From: Panopea generosa
Taxonomy: Eukaryota; Mollusca; Bivalvia; Adapedonta; Hiatellidae
Direction of reading: 5' to 3'
Length of the DNA: 64,000 nucleotides
NCBI GenBank assembly: GCA_029582155.1
Contig: CM055911.1
Coordinates: 23,513,514-23,577,513 of the forward strand
Made by a program: the position numbers and the translations under genes. Of this stretch, positions 41,801 through 56,800 are shown piece after piece; the stretch's first letter is position 1; each line of letters starts with the position of its first letter. The notes below the pieces were generated by a model. It was given only the letters and a program-made list of their open reading frames with translations, was not told where the DNA came from and did not search any database.

Positions 41801-44800
41801 TAATAAATCTAAGGTGAATAATGGAATTTAGTGTGTTTTAAGAAGCAGAAAGGGCATATACCTTCAACACAGTAGTGAGCAATTGCACATGGTGAATTAA
41901 CTCCATCGTCAGGCGTGGCCACTGAAGCACTACCAAGGCAGAGATATCCTGCCGTGCAGTTACCCGTGGGAGCCGAAAGACCGGTGGTCTCGCAGTACTG
42001 TCCCGGTAGACAAGGTAAACAGTTGCCTGGGGCGTCCACTCCTTCGTTAGGACTGTAGGTACCTGCAAAAAGTAAAACTTGTTTTAAATTCATCAATTTT
42101 ACCTCAATTATGAAAAAACTTATAAACAAAAAAAAAGTTTGAGGTATTCGTGGACAGAAGCAGTAATAAGCATTTGTGAATAATGTGCCATATAGCCATT
42201 GTGGAGAGTTGAATCCACCACCCCATTCCTGGTCTGATCAAGGGACCTGTGCTCTACCATTGGACAACGGCTCCACAATGGATCTTTAAAACTTAGTATA
42301 GTTGTCCCTACACTACTTTTTCTGTTATACAGGGACTTCTTCTGTTCAAACACTGTTCTAAAAAAGTTCTATTACCATGATGAACATTTGTACATTGTTG
42401 CTTAAGAATCACAACAAATTTACTTGAATGTTTTTCCCTTTCAACTGCAATGTTTTTAATGCAAGACAATTTGCAAGGTGAAACCCTAATCAAACTTAAA
42501 AGATGCATCTGAAATTTATATAAAAACCTGATTTTTATAAATGTCAAATGTCCACCTCAAAACTGCTAAAAGATTTACCACAACAGTTTAAGCCTGTAAA
42601 CAGTTACATGTATTTACAATCTATTTTCATATTTTACCACACTAAATGGGCAGTTGTAGTATTGCAAATCATGTAAATGTTTGCTGTTTTGGAAACTCTA
42701 AATTTGCATTAAATAAATTTCCTTATTTAAAATCTTTTTTTTTACTCAACATATTAAAAACATTTTAATACGATAATCATAAAAAAATATTGACCTCTTG
42801 ATACCTACCAGTTATTAATATTGTTTGCTACTAAAATTATATTTATAAAATAAAACAAGAAATGTCACTGTTAAGTGCTGCATGCCGCCCAAATGGTCTG
42901 TGAAAATAACAATATATGATATAATATGTAGCGATGTATCCATGAATATAAGGAGTAATGGACTGATGTTTCAGACTAGACAGGTAATTTCATGTTTTTT
43001 TACATTAAAGCATGACCTTGACCGTTGTGTAACCTTTACTTCGACATCTAATGTAATGGTCTGGGTATTTCAACAGTTAAATGCAGGTGAAACATATCAT
43101 GACATGCTGATCACTTGCTATTTTAAAATCCTTTAATGTAAGTTACAGATCAATTGATAAATTGAGCCAATTGTTTTTGAAATCAATCCATGTATGATAA
43201 AGTTAAAGGACAAACTTTAAATCTCAAACAGATTCAAAGTGTTGTCGTACATACTTAAAAGTGTGACCTTGATTTTTGAGGTACAGGTCTAGGTCTTATT
43301 TATGACACGTCATCATGTCATCGATTAATTGAGCCAAGTTAGACAAAGTCACAGACCAGACACGCAATATCAAACAAATTAAAAGTGTGACCTTGACCTT
43401 TGAGGAAAGGTTCTGGGTCATGCAACACTTAATCATGTCATGTTGATCAACTGAGACAAGTGTTTTTAAATTTATCCATAGATGACTTCGTTACAGACCA
43501 GACAAGAAATCTCACACAGACTGAAAGTGTTGTCAAACAAACTCAAAGTGTGACATTGACCTTTGAGGTATGCCTGTGGGTCTTACATGTGCCACATTGT
43601 GATGTCATGCTGATACATTGAGCCAAGTGTTTTTAAAATTTATTCATAGGTGACAAAGTTTAAGACAGGACACGAAATCTCAATCAGACTGAAAGTGTCA
43701 TCAAACAAAGTTAAATTGTGACCTTGACCTTTGAAGTGGGATTCTGGGTGTAACACGGGACACATCGTCATGTTATGCTGATATTTTGTAGCTAGTATTA
43801 ACAAAATTCATCTATGCATGACAAAATTACGGGCCAGACATGAAATCTCAAACAGACTGAAAGTGTTGTCAAACAAACTGAAAGTGTGACCTTGACCTTT
43901 GAGGTATGGGTGTGGGTTTTACTCGCAACACGTTGTCATGTTATGTTGATCGACTGCAGAAAGTATTTATAAAATCCATCTATACATGACAAGGTTACAG
44001 GTCGGACAGGAAATCTCACACAGACGCAGTGTTGCCAAACAAACTCAAATTGTGACCTTGACCTTTGAGGTATGGGTGCCGGTCTTACTCATGGCACGTC
44101 GTCATGTTATGTTGATCATTTGTAGCAAGTATCATTAAAATTCATCTTTGCATGACAAAGTTACAGGCCGGACACGAAATCTCACACAAACTCAAATTGT
44201 TGTCAAACAAACTCAAATTGTGACCTTGAACTTTGAGGTACGGAAAGTTGGTCTTACTCGCAACACGTCATCATGTTATGTTGATCATTTGTAGCAAGTA
44301 TCAACAAAATCCATCTATGCATGACAAAGTTACAGGCTGGACACCAAATTCCGGACGTAAGGACGGTTGAATGCTGCAATTACTGTATGCCACCCAAAAA
44401 TATTTTAGGGGGGCATAAAAAACATATCCTAAACAAGTAACCACAAAACTATAAAATAAACTTTTTTTTCTGAGAAATTAAAAATACATTCTAAACAAAT
44501 AATTAACTAAATAAAAGTTAACATTTTTTCCTGAAAAATTAAAAAAAACACCCTTAACAAATAACCAAACTAAATATAAAATTAACATTTTTTCCTGAAA
44601 ATTAAAACAAGAAAATATCACAGGAACCGATGGATGCTTCCCCAAGTGAGTGTTTGACTCTGTACCATATGGTAATGCAATTAATATTGAGGGAAGTAAC
44701 TGTGAGAGTTCTAAAGAGAAGTCAATACATTATTTTTAATTTCATGATAAAATACATTGTTCAACATACTTTGAAATAAATCATTATGATGCATCCTAGC

Positions 44801-47800
44801 AAGTTTCATAAAATTCAAACATGGGGTTATAGAGAAATAGTGCAGACAAGAATTTGGTCACAGACAGAATCAAAGGGCCCTAACTCCATGAAAAATCATT
44901 GAATTAGAACACAACGATAATATGCGCATCTGCACTTGGTAATGATGCATCCTAGCAAGTTTCATAAAATTTCAGCCTGAGGTTGTAGAGAAATAGCGTG
45001 TACAAGAATTTGGTCACAGATTCAATTAAAGGGCCATAACTCCATAAAAAATCATCGAACCGTAACACAAAGACAATATACACATCTCCACTTGGTAGTG
45101 ATGCATCATAGCTAGTTTCATAAAATTCAAACATGGGGTTGTAGAGAAATAGCGCGGACAAGAATTTGGTCACAGACAGAATCAAAGGGCCATAACTCTG
45201 TGAAAAATCATCAAACCACAACACACAGACAATATGCCAATCTCCACTTGGTAGTGATGCATCCTAGTAAGTTTCATGAAATTCCAACATGAGGTTGTAG
45301 AGAAATAGCGCAGACAAGGATTTGTTCAGACAGAATCAGAGGGTCATAACTCCATGAAACATCATCGAACCGAAACACAAAGACAATCTGCGTATTTCCA
45401 CTTGGAAGTGATGCATCCTAGCAAGTTTCATAAAATTCCAACCAGAGGTTGTAGAGAAATATCCCGGACAAGAACTTGGAGATGCACACACGGATGCACA
45501 CACGAAGCGATGACTATATGCTTCCCTCCTTTGGTGGAGCAGAAACACACCCTAAACAAGCAACCAAATCATAAAATTAACATTTTTTGTTGAGAATTAA
45601 AAAAAGCACCCTAAACAAGTAACCACAATACTATAAAATAACATTTTTTGCTGAGAAATTAAAAACAAGAAGGCCAAGATGGCCCTATGTCGCTCACCTG
45701 ACTCACCTTGAGTCACCCAACTTAAGTAGATTATATAATACATGTACACTCAAAATTCCAGAAAAACGAGATGGGCAAGTAGTTAGAATTTTGATTTGTT
45801 TTGAAGATGTAACAGATATGTAGAAGAGTTCAAATTTGGTAGTGGTTCACCCATTGTAAATGTCAGTGAAACTACATCAAAATCAGGTCAGTAGATTCTG
45901 ATAAGAAGGCTTTTGAAGTTTTTACTATAGCTGCCTTTATAGTAAACTAACACCTCACTGCAGTGGTCATGCTTTTTAACAAATCACAACAGCTTGAACA
46001 AACTTGGTTAAGGGTCACCCTAGGAACATTTTTGCGAAATTATTTTAAAATTGATCAGGTGGTTTCTGACAAGAAGTTTTTACTATAGCTTATATAGTAA
46101 ACTAACCCCATCCCCTGGCCGCCATGTTTTTGATGAACCACTACAATTTGAACAAACTTGGTGAGGGTTCTTCCAAGGAACATTTCTGAGAAATTATTTA
46201 AAAATCTAGCCGGTAGCTTCTGACAAGAAGATTTTTTAAATTTTACTTATTAAACTTGCCCCTCCCCCTGGCAGCCATGGTTTTTGAGGAATCAAGATGG
46301 CTTGAACAAACTTGGTAGATGGTCACCCAAGGAACATTTCTGTGAAGTTATATCAAAACTGGCCCAGTGGTTTCAGAGAAGTTGTTAGAAGCTAAATGTT
46401 AATGACAGACGACAGACACCAGGTGATAACAAAAGCTCACCTGTGAGCCTTTGGCTCAGGTGAGCATAAATCACCTCAAACAAGTAACCAAACTAAATTC
46501 AAACTAAACATTTTTTGCTGAGAAATTGGAATGTTTATCTTTCTCAATGTTGATTTTTTTAAGATCTTACCTGTGGGACATGGTTCCCCGTTGTCATCTG
46601 TACCATTCAGACAGTAGAACCCTGCAGGGCATGGTAGTGTTGCATTCATACCTAGGTCTGGACATGAGGTACCAGCCTCACACACGTCACATGCAACTGT
46701 CAATGGAAAAGGTCAAAGTAGATGCACAATGCCATGGAAAAGGTCAAAAGTAGATGCACTGTGAATACCATGGGAAACATCAAGTAGATACACAATACTG
46801 CAGAAAAGGTCAAAGTATATGCACAATGGAATGGAAAATGTCAAAGTAGATGCACAATGGAATGGAAAATGTCAAAGTAAATGCACAATGGAATGAAAAA
46901 TGTCAAAGTAGATGCACAATACCATAAAAAAGGCAAAAGTAGATGCACAATACCATAAAAAAGGCAAAAGTAGATGCACAATACCAAGAAGAAGGCAAAG
47001 TAGATGCACAATACCATGGACAAGATCAAAGTATATAATACAATAATACAATACCAATCATATTTTCCTTTTTTTATGCAATTTGAATACAATTTTCAAC
47101 ACATCACAGGTTGTATAATAATGGCATCAAGTTTTACTGGTGGATGAAGACCATAGAATGAATTTGAGTAGAACCACTATCCTTCCGCAATCTGAACTCC
47201 ATGAGCTCAGTTAGTAGCGCGTCTATCAAAACTGGGGTCTTGAGTTTAAATTACAATCTGGCCACAGTCTCCATGTTGACTGATATATGATATTTGTGTC
47301 TCATTATCATTCTCCTCTAACCGCTTATTCAGTTTAGAAAGTTATCAGCTACTTCCAGGATCCCAGGACAGAGTGGTTATTATATATATAATAAGGTCAA
47401 CTGATCATCTGTTGGCCCCTTATGGCAAATAAATGATGATAAATATTCAAATAAACAATACCAATCACACTTTCTTTTTTTAATGCAGTTTAAAGGCAAT
47501 TTTCAACACATTATAGATTTTATATAGCATCTAGTTTTTGGTGGAGGAAGACCACAGAGTAACTGGCAAACTTTCCTACAGAAAGTGTTTGGACCGCAGA
47601 GAGCCATTGTCCTTTTGCAAGTAACTGGCAAACTTTCCTACTGAAAGTGTTTTGACCACAGAGAGCCACTGTCCTTTTGCAAGTAACTGGCAAAATTTCT
47701 TACAGAAAGTGTTTGGACCACAGAGAGCCATTGTCCTTTTGCAAGTAACTGGCAAACTTTCTATCAGAAAGTGTTTGAACCACAGAGTCATTGTCATTTT

Positions 47801-50800
47801 GCAAGTAACTGGCAAACTTTCTAACAGAAAGTGTTTGGACCACAGAGAGCCATTGTCCTTTTGCAAGTAACTGGCAAACTTTCTAAAAGAAAGTGTTTGG
47901 ACCACAGAGAGCCATTGTCTTTTTGCAAGTAACTGGCAAACTTTCCTACAGAAAGTGTTTGGACCCCAGAGAGCCATTGTCCTTTGGCAAGTAACTGGCA
48001 AACTTTCCTCCAGAAAGTGTTTGGACCACAGAGATCCATTGTCCTTTTGCAAGTAACTGGCAAACTTTCCTACAGAAAGTGTTTGGACCACAGAGAGCCA
48101 TTGTCCTTTTGCAAGTAACTGGCAAACTTTCCTACAGAAATTGTTTGGACCACAGAGAGCCATTGTCCTTTTGCAAGTAACTGGCAAAATTTCTTACAGA
48201 AAGAGTTAGAACCACAGAGAGACATTGTTCTTTTGCAAGTAACTGGCAAACTTTCTTACAGAAAGAGTTTGGACCACAGAGAGCCAATGTCCTTTTGCAA
48301 GTAACTGGCAAACATTTTAACAGAAAGTGTTTGGACCACAGACAGCCATTGTCCTTTTGCAAGTAACTGGCAAACTTTCTTACAGAAAGTGTTTGGACCA
48401 CAGAGAGCCAATGTCCTTTTGCAAGTAACTGGCAAACTTTCTAACAGAAAGTGTTTGGACCACAGAGAGCCATTGTCCTTTTGCAAGTAACTGGCAAACT
48501 TTCCTACAGAAATTGTTTGGACCACAGTGAGCCAATGTCCTTTTGCAAGTAACTGGTAAACTTTCTAACAGAAAGTGTTTGGACCACAGAGCCATTGTCC
48601 TTCCACAAGTAACTGGCAAACTTTCCTACAGAAAGTGTTTGGACCACAGAGAGCCACTGTCCTTTTGCAAGTAACTGGCAAACTTTCCTACAGAAAGTGT
48701 TTGGACCACAGAGAGCCATTGTCCTTTTGCAAGTAACTTGCAAACTTTCCTACAGAAAGAGCTTGGACCACAGAGAGCCATTGTCCTTTTGCAAGTAACT
48801 GGCAAACTTTCCTACAGAAAGTGTTTGGACCACAGAGAGCCATTGTCCTTTTGCAAGTAACTGGCAAACTTTCCTACTGAAAGTGTTTGGACCACAGAGA
48901 GCCATTGTCCTTTTGCAAGTAACTGGCAAACTTTCCTACAGAAAGTGTTTGGACCACAGAGAGCCATTGTCCTTTTGCAAGTAACTGACAAACTTTCTTA
49001 CAGAAAGTGTTTGGACCACAGAGAGCCATTGTTTTTTCTACAAGTTACTGGCAAACTTTCTAACAGAAATTGTTAGAACCACAGAGAGCCACTGTCCTTC
49101 CACAAGTAACTGACAAACTTTCTTACAGAAAGTGTTTGGACCACAGAGAGTCATTGTTTTTCTACAAGTAACTGGCAAACTTTCCTACAGAAAGTGTTTG
49201 GACCACAGAGAGCCATTGTTCTTCTACCAGTAACTGGCAAACTTTCTTACAGAAAGTGTTTGGACCACAGAGAGCCACTGTCCTTCCACAAGTAACTGGC
49301 AAACTTTCTTACAGAAAGTGTTTGGACCACAGAGAAGCACTGTCCTTTCACAAGTAACTGGCAAACTTTCTTACAGAAAGTGTTTGGACCACAGAGAAGC
49401 ACTGTCCTTTCACAAGTAACTGGCAAACTTTCTTACAGAAATTGTACGAACCACAGAAAAGCACTGTCCTTTCACAAGTAACTGGCAAACTTTCTTACAG
49501 AGAGTGTTTGGACCACAATATTGCTGATTCAGCAGTGTACTTTGTTTACAGCATCAAACTATAGCAAAAGCCTACAAATACAATCATTATTCAATCACTA
49601 TCTCACCATCATCAGAAGCAGCAGTAAATCTCTGCAATTACCACCATGAACACATGTATATAACTGGTATCAATAATACCATCATCATCATCATCAATGC
49701 ATTCATCATCATCCTTATCACTATATCCTGCTCATAACAATCCTCCTCCTCCTCACCTCACCTCACCACCACCATTATCATCACCATCATCACCACCACC
49801 ACCACTGCCATCATCGACACCACCACAACCATCATCATCACCACCACCACCATTATCATCATCATTACCACCACATCATTATCATCACCACCTAACACCA
49901 CCGTCAGCATCACAACCATCATCATTACCACCACATCATTATCATCACCACTGCCACCATCATCATAATCACCTCCATCATCATCTGCCCCCCCCCCCCC
50001 CCCCCCCTCCCCCATCATGATCAACATCATCATCACCACCACCGTTATCATTATCATCACCATATCATCATCTCCTCCTCCTCATGATGATCGCCACTAT
50101 CATCTCCATCCTCATCATCACCACCACCACTACCATCTTCATCCTCGTCATCACCACCACCATCATCATCACTACTATCATCTTCATCCTGACCACCATC
50201 ATCTTCATCCTCCTCATCATCACTATCATCGCCATCCTCATCATCACCATCACCATCATCATCACCACTATCATCTTCATCCTGACCACCATCATCATCA
50301 TCATCACCACTATCATGGCCATCCTAATCATCACCACCACCATCATCATTATCACAACTATCATCTTCATCCTCATCATCATCACCACCATCATCATCAT
50401 CATCACCACCACCATCCTCATCATCACCACTATCATCTTCATTCTCATCATCTCCACCATCATCATCCTCATCACCACTATCATCTTCATCCTCACCACC
50501 ACAATCATCATCACCACTATCATCTTCATCCTCATCACCATCATCATCACCACTATCATCTTCATCATCCTCATCACCACCACCACCATCATCATCACCA
50601 CTATCATCTTCATCATCACCACAATCATCATCATCACCACTATCATCTTCATCCTCATCACTTCTATCATCGCCATCCTCATCATTACCACCACAATCAT
50701 CATCATCACCACAATCATCTTCATCATCACCACAATCATCATCATCACCACTATTATATTCATCCTCATCACGTCTATCATCGCCATCCTCATCATTACC

Positions 50801-53800
50801 ACCACAATCATCATCATCATCACTATCATCTTCATCCTCATCATCACCACCACTATCATCATCAATATCATCTTCATCATCACCACAATCATCATCATCA
50901 TCACTATCATCTTCATCCTCATCATCACCACCACCATCATCATCAATATCATCTTCATCATCACCACAATCATCATCATCACCACTATCATCTTCATCCT
51001 CATCACGTCTATCATCGCCATCCTCATCATTACCACCACAATCTTCATCATCACCACAATCATCATCACCACTATCATCTTCATCCTCATCACGTCTATC
51101 ATCGCCATCCTCATCATTACCACCACAATCATCATCATCACCACTACCATCATCATCACTATCATCTTCATCTTCTTCACCACCACCGTCATCATTATCA
51201 TCACTATCCTGCTCACTACAATCCTTCTCTCCCTCATCACCTTCACCATTATCCCCATAATAGCTACCATTATCAGCAAAACTAGCAACACCAACATTAA
51301 CATTTATATTTAACAATAATCAATTTACCTTGAGCGTAGCTTTGGGCATAAGTACCCCTGGAACAGGCAGTTTCCTGGACAGCGCCTTCCTCGCTGTAAA
51401 AACCTGGGGGACTAGGATAGCCTGTGACACCATCAGTGGGATTGCTCACACTGGAACCCGTCAGGCATATATAGCCGGCATCGCATGGAAGACTATAACC
51501 TGGGGAAAACAATAACAGATTAGTCGGAATATCTTGTATAAGTGGAAATGGCGTGGTTGTGAATGAACCTAGAACCTTCAAGCCTGCAAAGCTACAGAGT
51601 TTCAGAAAATCATATTTTAAACTCAATTTGTTGCCTCGTATGACATAATACATGTATATTTTAAGCTACTGTGACCCCATTCATGCCATCATTTATTTGG
51701 TACCCTGGAACAATACCAATTATAAGCTGTTACATGCAAAAAAATACAGGAACACTTCAAGGGCTCTTTGATGTAGAAAGTGTTACAAAATGTGTTAATT
51801 CAAAAATTATCTTATCTCCTGGTCTACCTTATAATTTACGATAATAAAATTCATAAAATGTGTGTTCTATCAACAAGAATGAGTAAAAACAATGGCTCTC
51901 TCTGACCTGTGGCAACTTTTCTGAAATATGTTGTACCCATGTATAATTACCACTTGGAATGAATATTTCATACATTGTGTCTTACCTGATGATGTCAATG
52001 TTCATAGCATTTCTTTGACGTTTTTGTTGTTTTCATTAAGTTATTTACATGGCAATTTCAGATATGGTAAGTGAACTCACACAAGCAATTAACTGATAGT
52101 CAACCATATCAATACAAAATTTAAAGTCCGACAGATACACACAAGTAAACAAAACACGAACATATATTTATGATTAAAACAGTTTTTTATATTATACATA
52201 CATGTAATCATGCTGTGTGATGTAATTTTATAATCTAGCTGTTTGGTGTACATAATTATGCTATGTGGTGTACATTATTATGCTGTGTGGTGTAGATAAT
52301 CATGCCACATGGTGTACATAATCATGCTGTGTGGTGTACATAATCATGCCACATGGTGTACATAATCATGCTGTGTGGTGTACATTATCATGCTGTGTGG
52401 CGTAAATAATCATGCTGTGTGGTGTACATAATCATGCCACAAGGTGTACATAATCATGCTGTGTGGTGTATATAATCATGCTGTGTGGTGTACATAATCA
52501 TGCTGTGTGGTGTACATAATCATGCTGTGTGGTGTAAATAATCATGCTGTGTGGTGTACATAATCATGCCGTGTGGTGTACATAATCATGCTATGTGGTG
52601 TACATAATCATACCATGTGTTGTACATAATCATGTTATGTGGTGTACATAATCATGCTGTGTGGAATAGATTATCATACCATGTGTTGTACATAATCATG
52701 CCGTGTGGTGTACATAATCATGCCACATGGTGTACATAATCATGCTGTGTGGTGTACATAATCATGCTGTGTGGTGTACATAATCATGCCGTGTGGTGTA
52801 AATAATCATGCTATGTGGTGTACATAATCATACCGTGTGTTGTACATAATCATGTTATGTGGTGTACATAACCATGCTGTGTGGAATAGATAATCATACC
52901 ATGTGTTGTACATAATCATGCTGTGTGTTGTACATAATCATGCTGTGTGTAGTACATAATCATGCTGTGTGGTGTACATAATCATGCCGTGTGGTGTACA
53001 TAATCATGCTTTGTGGTGTACATAATCATGCTGTGTGGTGTACATAATCATGTTATGTGGTGTACATAATCATGCCGAGTGGAATAGATAATCATGCTGT
53101 GTGTTGTACATAATCATGTTATGTGGTGTGTATATAATCATGCTGTGTGGTGTACATAATCATGCTATGTGGTGTAGATAATCATGCCATGTGTGTACAT
53201 AATCATGCTGTGTGGTGTACATAATTATGCTGTGTGGTGTACATAATTATACTGTGTGGTGTAAATAATCATGCTGTGTCGTGTATATAATCATGCTGTG
53301 TGGTGTACATAATCATGCTATGTGGTGTAGATAATCATGCCATGTAGTGTAGATAATCATGCCATGTGTGTGTACATAATCATGCCGTGTGGTGTACATA
53401 ATTATGCCATGTGGTGTGTATATAATCATGCTGTGTGGTGTACATAATCATGCTGTGTGGCGTACATAATTATGCTGTGTGGCGTACATAATTATGCTGT
53501 GTGGTGTACATAATCATGCTGTGTGGTGTACATAATTATGCCATGTGGTGTGTACATAATCATGCTGTGTGGTGTACATAATCATACTGTGTGGTGTACA
53601 TAATTATGCTGTGTGGTGTAAATAATCATGCTGTGTGGTATATATAATCATGCTGTGTGGTGTACATAATCATGCTATGTGGTGTAGATAATCATGCCAT
53701 GTAGTGTAGATAATCATGCCATGTGTGTGTACATAATCATGCTGTGTGGTGTACATAATTATGCTGTGTGGTGTACATAATTATGCCATGTGTGTGTACA

Positions 53801-56800
53801 TAATCATGCTGTGTGGTGTAAATAATCATGCTGTGTGGTGTACATAATTATGCTGTGTGGTGTAAATAATCATGCTGTGTGGTGTACATAATCATGCTGT
53901 GTGGTTCACATAATTATGCTGTGTGGTGTACATAATCATGCTGTGTGTTGTATATAATCATGCCATGTGGTGTACATAATTATGCTGTGTGGTGTACATA
54001 ATCATGCTGTGTGGTGTACATAATTATGCCATGTGGTGTGTACATAATCATGCTGTGTGGTGTACAGAATCAAACTGTGTGGTGTACATAATTATGCTGT
54101 GTGGTGTACATAATTATGCTGTGTGGTGTAAATAATCATGCTTTGTGGTATATATAATCATGCTGTGTGGTGTACATAATCATGCTATGTGGTGTAGATA
54201 ATCATGCCCTGTGGTGTACATAATCATGCCATGTGTGTGTACATAATCATGCTGTGTGGTGTACATAATTATGCTGTGTGGTGTACATAATTATGCTGTG
54301 TGGTGTACATAATCATGCCATGTGTGTGTACATAATCATGCTGTGTGGTGTAAATAATCATGCTGTGTGGTGTACATAATTATGCTGTGTGGTGTAAATA
54401 ATCATGCTGTGTGTTGTATATAATCATGCTATGTGGTGTACATAATTATGCTGTGTGGTGTACATAATCATGCTGTGTGGTGTACATAATTATGCTGTGT
54501 GGTGTAAATAATCATGCTGTGTGGTGTACATAATCATGCTGTGTGGTGTACATAATTATGCTGTGTGGTGTACATAATCATGCTGTGTGGTGTACATAAT
54601 CATGCTGTGTGGTGTACTAATAATACTTTGTGATGTACATAATCATGCCACGTGATGTTACTTATCAAGCTTCATGTACATATATCTATACTGTGATGTG
54701 TCATTTTGTAATGTACGTAAAATAATTATCTATACTGTGATGTGTAACTTTGTTATGAACATATATCTACACAATGTGATGTTTCACTTTGTAATGTACA
54801 CATATATCTATACTGTGATGCGTCACTTTGTTATGTACATATATTTATACTGTGACGTGTCACTTTTTATTTAAATATATCTATACTGTGATGTGTCACT
54901 TTGTAATGTACATATATCTATACTGTGATGTGTTACTTTGTAATGTATATATATCTGAACTGTGATGTGTCACCTTGTATGTTCATATATTTAAACTGTG
55001 ATGTGTCACTTTGTAATGTACATGTATCTATACTGTGATGTGTTACTTTGTAATGTACATATATCTACACTGTGCTGTGTCACTTTGAATGTACATATAT
55101 CTACACTGTGATGTGTCACATTGTATGTACATATATTTATACTGTGATGTGTCACTTTGTAATGTACATATATCTACACTGTGATGTGTCACCTTGTATG
55201 TACATATATCTATACTGTGATGTGTCACTTTGTAATGTACATGTATCTACACTGTGATGTGTCACCTTGTATGTACATATATTTATACTGTGATGTGTCA
55301 CTTTGTAATGTACATATATCTACAATGTGATGTGACACTTTGTAATGTATATATATCTATACTGTGATGTGTAACTTTGTAAGGTACACATATCTACACT
55401 GTGATGTGTCACTTTGTTATGTAAATGTATCTACACTGTGATGTGTCACTTTGTTATGTAAATGTATCTACACTGTGATGTGTCACTCTGTTATGTACAT
55501 ATATCTACATTGTGATTTGTAACTTTGTTATGTACACATACCTACACTGTGATGTGTCACTTTGTTATGTAAATGTATCTACATTGTGATGTGTCACTCT
55601 GTAATGTATATATATCTACAGTGATGTATCAGTTTTTAATGTACATATATCTACACTGTGATGTGTCACTCTGTAATGTACATATATCTACACTGTGATG
55701 TATCAGTTTTTAATGTACATTTATCTACACTGTGATGTGTCACTCTGTAATGTACACATATCTACACTGCGATTTGTAACTTTGTAATGTACACATATTT
55801 ACACTGTGATGTGTCACTTTGTTATGTAAATGTATCTATACTGTGATGTGTCACTCTGTAATGTACATATATCTACACTGTGATGTATCAGTTTTTAATG
55901 TACATATATCTACACTGTGATGTGTCACTCTGTAATGTACATATATCTACACTGTGATGTGTCACTCTGTAATGTACATATATCTACACTGTGATGTATC
56001 AGTTTTTAATGTACATATATCTACACTGTGATGTGTCACTCTGTAAGATACACATATCTACACTGTGATGTGTCACTTTGTTATGTAAATGTATCTACAA
56101 TGTGATGTGTCACTCTGTAATGTACATATATCTACACTGTGATGTGTCAGTTTTTAATGTACATATATCTACACTGTGATGTATCAGTTTTTAATGTACA
56201 TATATCTATACTGTGATGTGTCACTCTGTAATGTACATATATCTACACTGTGATTTGTAACTTTGTAATGTACACATATCTACACTGTGATGTGTCACTG
56301 TGTTATGTAAATATATCTACACTGTGATGTGTCACTCTGTAATGTACATATATCTACACTGCGATGTATCAGTTTTTAATGTACATATATCTATACTGTG
56401 ATGTTTTACAAACATATTAACACAATTTTTTAGTAGGACACACAGAAGAGCATGATGCATTATTTTTTACACAAGGTCTCCTACCCATACACGTTACTTC
56501 AATGAAATCAACACACAGCATATAGTTATGTAATACCATAATCACCTCATAGTGTTATTGTTTGTTTTTTTCATGCAATATAATTAATATACATACACAA
56601 AAAAGATTACAAAAAAAAAAGCGCACATTTTAATACATTTATTTTAGTGACATGTCCATTATACTTACTCAAGGTCAAGGTATTTCCGCCGACTATTTAT
56701 AGATGCAAGAATAACAATAATGGTGAAGAAGGGTTTCAGAAATGAAATATTCATTCATGTTGTGAACCAAATGATAGATAAATGACTCTTTTACCCTTTA

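Noticed and set aside
47576-48743. Open frames of 79-203 codons with 'SYLQKDNGSLWSKHFL' repeats
   Set aside because: They are a translation of the 62 bp SINE-derived satellite, not a gene.
50017-51316. Long open frames in the TCA tract: His-rich and Ile/Thr-rich (plus), Met/Val-rich and Asp-rich (minus)
   Set aside because: All frames of a TCA repeat stay open by composition. There is no start context, splice structure or non-repeat coding sequence.
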